Shown piece after piece: positions 38,536 through 39,939 of a stretch of 39,939 bases of DNA (position 1 is its first letter; the number at the start of each line of letters is the position of its first letter). The position numbers and the translations under genes were made by a program. The notes under the pieces were generated by a model that was given only the letters and a program-made list of their open reading frames with translations, made no database searches and had not been told where the DNA came from. The stretch is from positions 1-39,939 of the forward strand of contig CAZDCJ010000007.1 of assembly GCA_964503935.1 (NCBI GenBank), in the 5' to 3' direction. The DNA comes from STD2-77 sp964503935. Lineage in GTDB: Bacteria; Patescibacteriota; Minisyncoccia; JAHIHE01; JAGLIN01.

Positions 38536-39000
38536 ATGAGTAAAAGAATTTTAACACGCGAAGGACTTGATAAATTACAAAGAGAACTGGAAATCCTAAA
38601 AACCGTGGAAAGACAAAAGATTGCCCAGCGGATCCAGACGGCGAAGGAATTGGGGGATCTGAGCGAGAATGCCGAATATTCCGAGGCCAAGGAACAACAA
38701 GCCCTTAACGAGTCGCGCGTCGGCGAGATAGAAGACATAATCAAGAACTCGGAAGTCGTGGACGGAGGCGGCACGTCGGGTTCGGGGAAAATCTCCATAG
38801 GTTCGACCATAACCGTGAACAATGGCAAGGAAGACAGGGTCTATATAATCGTCGGTTCGAACGAAGCGGATCCATTGGAAGGGAAGATTTCCAACGAATC
38901 TCCACTGGCCATCTCTTTCATGGGAAGGAAAGTAGGCGAAAAGGTGTCCGTGACGACGCCGCGAGGCACTATCGAATACGAGATCAAGAAAGTAAAGTAG
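38536..39000 (+). CDS. greA: Transcription elongation factor GreA
   Basis: A 154-aa protein. The N-terminal coiled-coil is clear (RILTREGLDKLQRELEILKT, ELGDLSENAEYSEAKEQQAL with the acidic tip DLSENAEY that reaches the polymerase active site), followed by the FKBP-like C-terminal domain (ISIGSTITVNNGKEDRVYII, NESPLAISFMGRKVGEKVSV, TPRGTIEYEIKKV). GreA stimulates cleavage of backtracked RNA. The frame is open upstream to 38401, but both promoters lie in that stretch, and ATG 38536 gives the normal length. A strong terminator follows the TAG. Confidence 0.96.
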   Translation: MSKRILTREGLDKLQRELEILKTVERQKIAQRIQTAKELGDLSENAEYSEAKEQQALNESRVGEIEDIIKNSEVVDGGGTSGSGKISIGSTITVNNGKEDRVYIIVGSNEADPLEGKISNESPLAISFMGRKVGEKVSVTTPRGTIEYEIKKVK

Positions 39001-39022
39001 GAACAATTTTTTCAAAAAGAAG

Positions 39023-39054
39023 AAAAGACGCCCTCGTCGGGCGTCTTTTCTTTT
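39023..39054 (+). terminator. Rho-independent terminator after greA
   Basis: AAAAGACGCCC / GGGCGTCTTTT perfect stem, loop TCGTC, followed by CTTTT. Confidence 0.95.
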
Positions 39055-39069
39055 GGTCGCCTCCTGTCA

Positions 39070-39098
39070 TTGACTGTTTTCGCCTGAAATGTTAGAAT
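39070..39098 (+). promoter_or_regulatory. Promoter of the last gene
   Basis: TTGACT at 39070-39075 and TAGAAT at 39093-39098, 17-base spacer; start about 39105, after the in-frame ATG at 39089. Confidence 0.7.
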
Positions 39099-39151
39099 TA
39101 GCCGTAAAATATAACGGAGCTGAGAATATCAGAAAAAGAAAAACAGAGCCG

Positions 39152-39574
39152 ATGCAAGAGGAAAAAGAAGAATACTTGGACAGGATATTGAACGCGATGT
39201 ATGAAGACGAAATCAACGCCCCCGCATGTCCGCGGGCGGAAACCAAGCGTAGCTTGCGTCTCATATTCAGCGGAGCAGGAAGAGAAATCGATTGGGAAGA
39301 ATATGTCCGGCTTTCCAGAAAAGCGCATGAAGAAGCCCGCGAGGAAAGATATCTGCCCCGCGATATCCTCGATTCGTTCCTCCGGGCAATGGAAATGATG
39401 CGAGAAATAACTTTCGATCCGACGAGGGGAAGGTACTGGATATGTTATTACGATAAACGAAAATTACATCCCTGCCTTTTTATGCGGACGACTGGCGATA
39501 AGCCAGGTGAGCCGGCATTCTTTACTCGCAAAGGAAGCGCAGAAAGATATTTCAACGCCGTAGTATCTTCTTAG
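39152..39574 (+). CDS. Small hypothetical protein, possibly truncated by TAG (in-frame extension to 39694)
   Basis: A 140-aa soluble protein from ATG 39152 (MQEEKEEYLDRILNAMYEDE) to TAG 39572-39574. An ATG at 39089 in frame lies inside the promoter and is rejected. The family is not recognised. Features are acidic/basic helices, DWEEYVRLSRKAHEEAREER, LDSFLRAMEMMREI and a C-terminal GRYWICYYDKRKLHPCLFMR. After the TAG the same frame runs 39 more codons (GGAKTLHEAGLSENDTGLIY ... KKKSTKQKTDER) to TAA 39692-39694, and the transcription terminator sits 8 bases after that TAA, not after the TAG. The true gene may therefore extend to 39694, by readthrough or in a relative without the stop. Confidence 0.6.
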   Translation: MQEEKEEYLDRILNAMYEDEINAPACPRAETKRSLRLIFSGAGREIDWEEYVRLSRKAHEEAREERYLPRDILDSFLRAMEMMREITFDPTRGRYWICYYDKRKLHPCLFMRTTGDKPGEPAFFTRKGSAERYFNAVVSS

Positions 39575-39701
39575 GGAGGAGCAAAAACCTTACACGAAGC
39601 AGGACTGTCCGAAAATGATACAGGACTCATATACATGTTGGATCTGAAACCCGTAAAGAAAAAATCCACGAAGCAAAAGACTGACGAAAGATAAGAAAAC
39701 T

Positions 39702-39727
39702 GGAGGCCGAAACTACGGTCTCCTTTA
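39702..39727 (+). terminator. Terminator-like hairpin after the in-frame extension
   Basis: GGAGGCCG / CGGTCTCC with loop AAACTA and TTTAAAAT. Downstream (39728-39866) only A+T-rich sequence and a weak TTGACA (39789) are seen; no gene is supported. Confidence 0.6.
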
Positions 39728-39866
39728 AAATGTGCGGATAGCGAAACGGGAAATAAAGCCTAGCGGACTGATTAAGTTAATTTCGATATTGACATTAAAA
39801 ATACGTGAATTGCAAAAATATTTAAATCAATCCTGCAGACCTCATATATTGCACTAAATCCTTCCT

Positions 39867-39939
39867 TTTGTCATCCCCCGATCTTGGGGTACTATAAAGC
39901 AAGTCTCACACACGACAATGAATTTTTAAGGAAACTAAG
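39867..39939. repeat. Start of another dispersed repeat copy (cut by window end)
   Basis: TTTGTCATCCCCCGATC at 39867 matches the outer arm of the intergenic repeats; the partner arm would lie beyond the window. Confidence 0.4.

Noticed and set aside
1..39939. UGA recoding to Gly as in Gracilibacteria/SR1
   Set aside because: TGA is used as the natural stop of several recognisable genes (GH1, TerC, the anchored glycosidase) and is absent inside genes.
1..39939. CRISPR array, transposase genes, rRNA genes or prophage
   Set aside because: No regularly spaced repeats, no transposase or integrase motifs and no rRNA-like sequence were seen; the only repeats are intergenic inverted ones and coding tandem repeats.

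Overview
The window looks like a piece of chromosome from a small-genome bacterium of the Patescibacteria / Candidate Phyla Radiation type (Parcubacteria-like). This placement is inference from gene content: many secreted repeat proteins of the kind seen there, very short genes and leaders, a minimal housekeeping set, and dispersed intergenic inverted repeats whose spurious translation reads CHPERSE. The code is standard. TAA, TAG and TGA all end recognisable genes (for example rplK and rplA with TAG, the GH1 and TerC genes with TGA), so UGA is not recoded.

Layout. 1-5.9 kb: a truncated surface-protein gene, rodA (cell-wall elongation), and two secreted CAP-domain proteins, one with seven InlB-like repeats and four C-terminal modules. 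6.0-11.7 kb: a small minus-strand gene, then a surface cluster behind a consensus promoter and a structured leader (membrane-anchored Ig-like protein; lamin-tail/chitobiase-type protein; Cys-rich/MopE/FN3 protein with a C-terminal membrane anchor). 11.8-14.8 kb: xseA (with an N-terminal HRDC domain) and xseB, then small genes, one interrupted by two in-frame stops. 14.9-19.3 kb: GH1 beta-glycosidase, EamA transporter, membrane-anchored TIM-barrel glycosidase, CorA. 19.3-22.7 kb: two orphan genes, then secE-nusG-rplK and rplA. 23.1-25.0 kb: dCTP deaminase and thymidylate kinase, both nucleotide-supply enzymes. 25.2-33.7 kb: an alpha-glucan module (GT4/5-like transferase, GH57 amylase, GT3 glycogen synthase, GalT-like nucleotidyltransferase, debranching-like enzyme) with one secreted protein inside it. 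33.8-35.2 kb: a 41-aa gene, a possible structured RNA, tRNA-Leu(CAA) and a 66-aa membrane protein. 35.3-39.7 kb: terC, parA-parB, greA and a final small gene with an in-frame TAG.

Regulation. Many start sites have a clear -35/-10 pair, usually with 17-bp spacing. Several -10 boxes lie only 6-14 bases before the start codon, so leaderless or near-leaderless transcription seems common. Rho-independent terminators close most units and, with the promoters, show that several short genes are real. Intergenic gaps carry 110-150-bp imperfect inverted repeats; one copy supplies the stop codon of a glycosyltransferase gene.

The most unusual items are the HRDC-XseA fusion, the two genes with in-frame stops (13674-14135 and 39152-39694), the complete but tiny transcription units at 33.8 and 34.7 kb, the hairpin-rich segment at 34.22-34.44 kb, and the GT3-GH57-GalT-debranching cluster.
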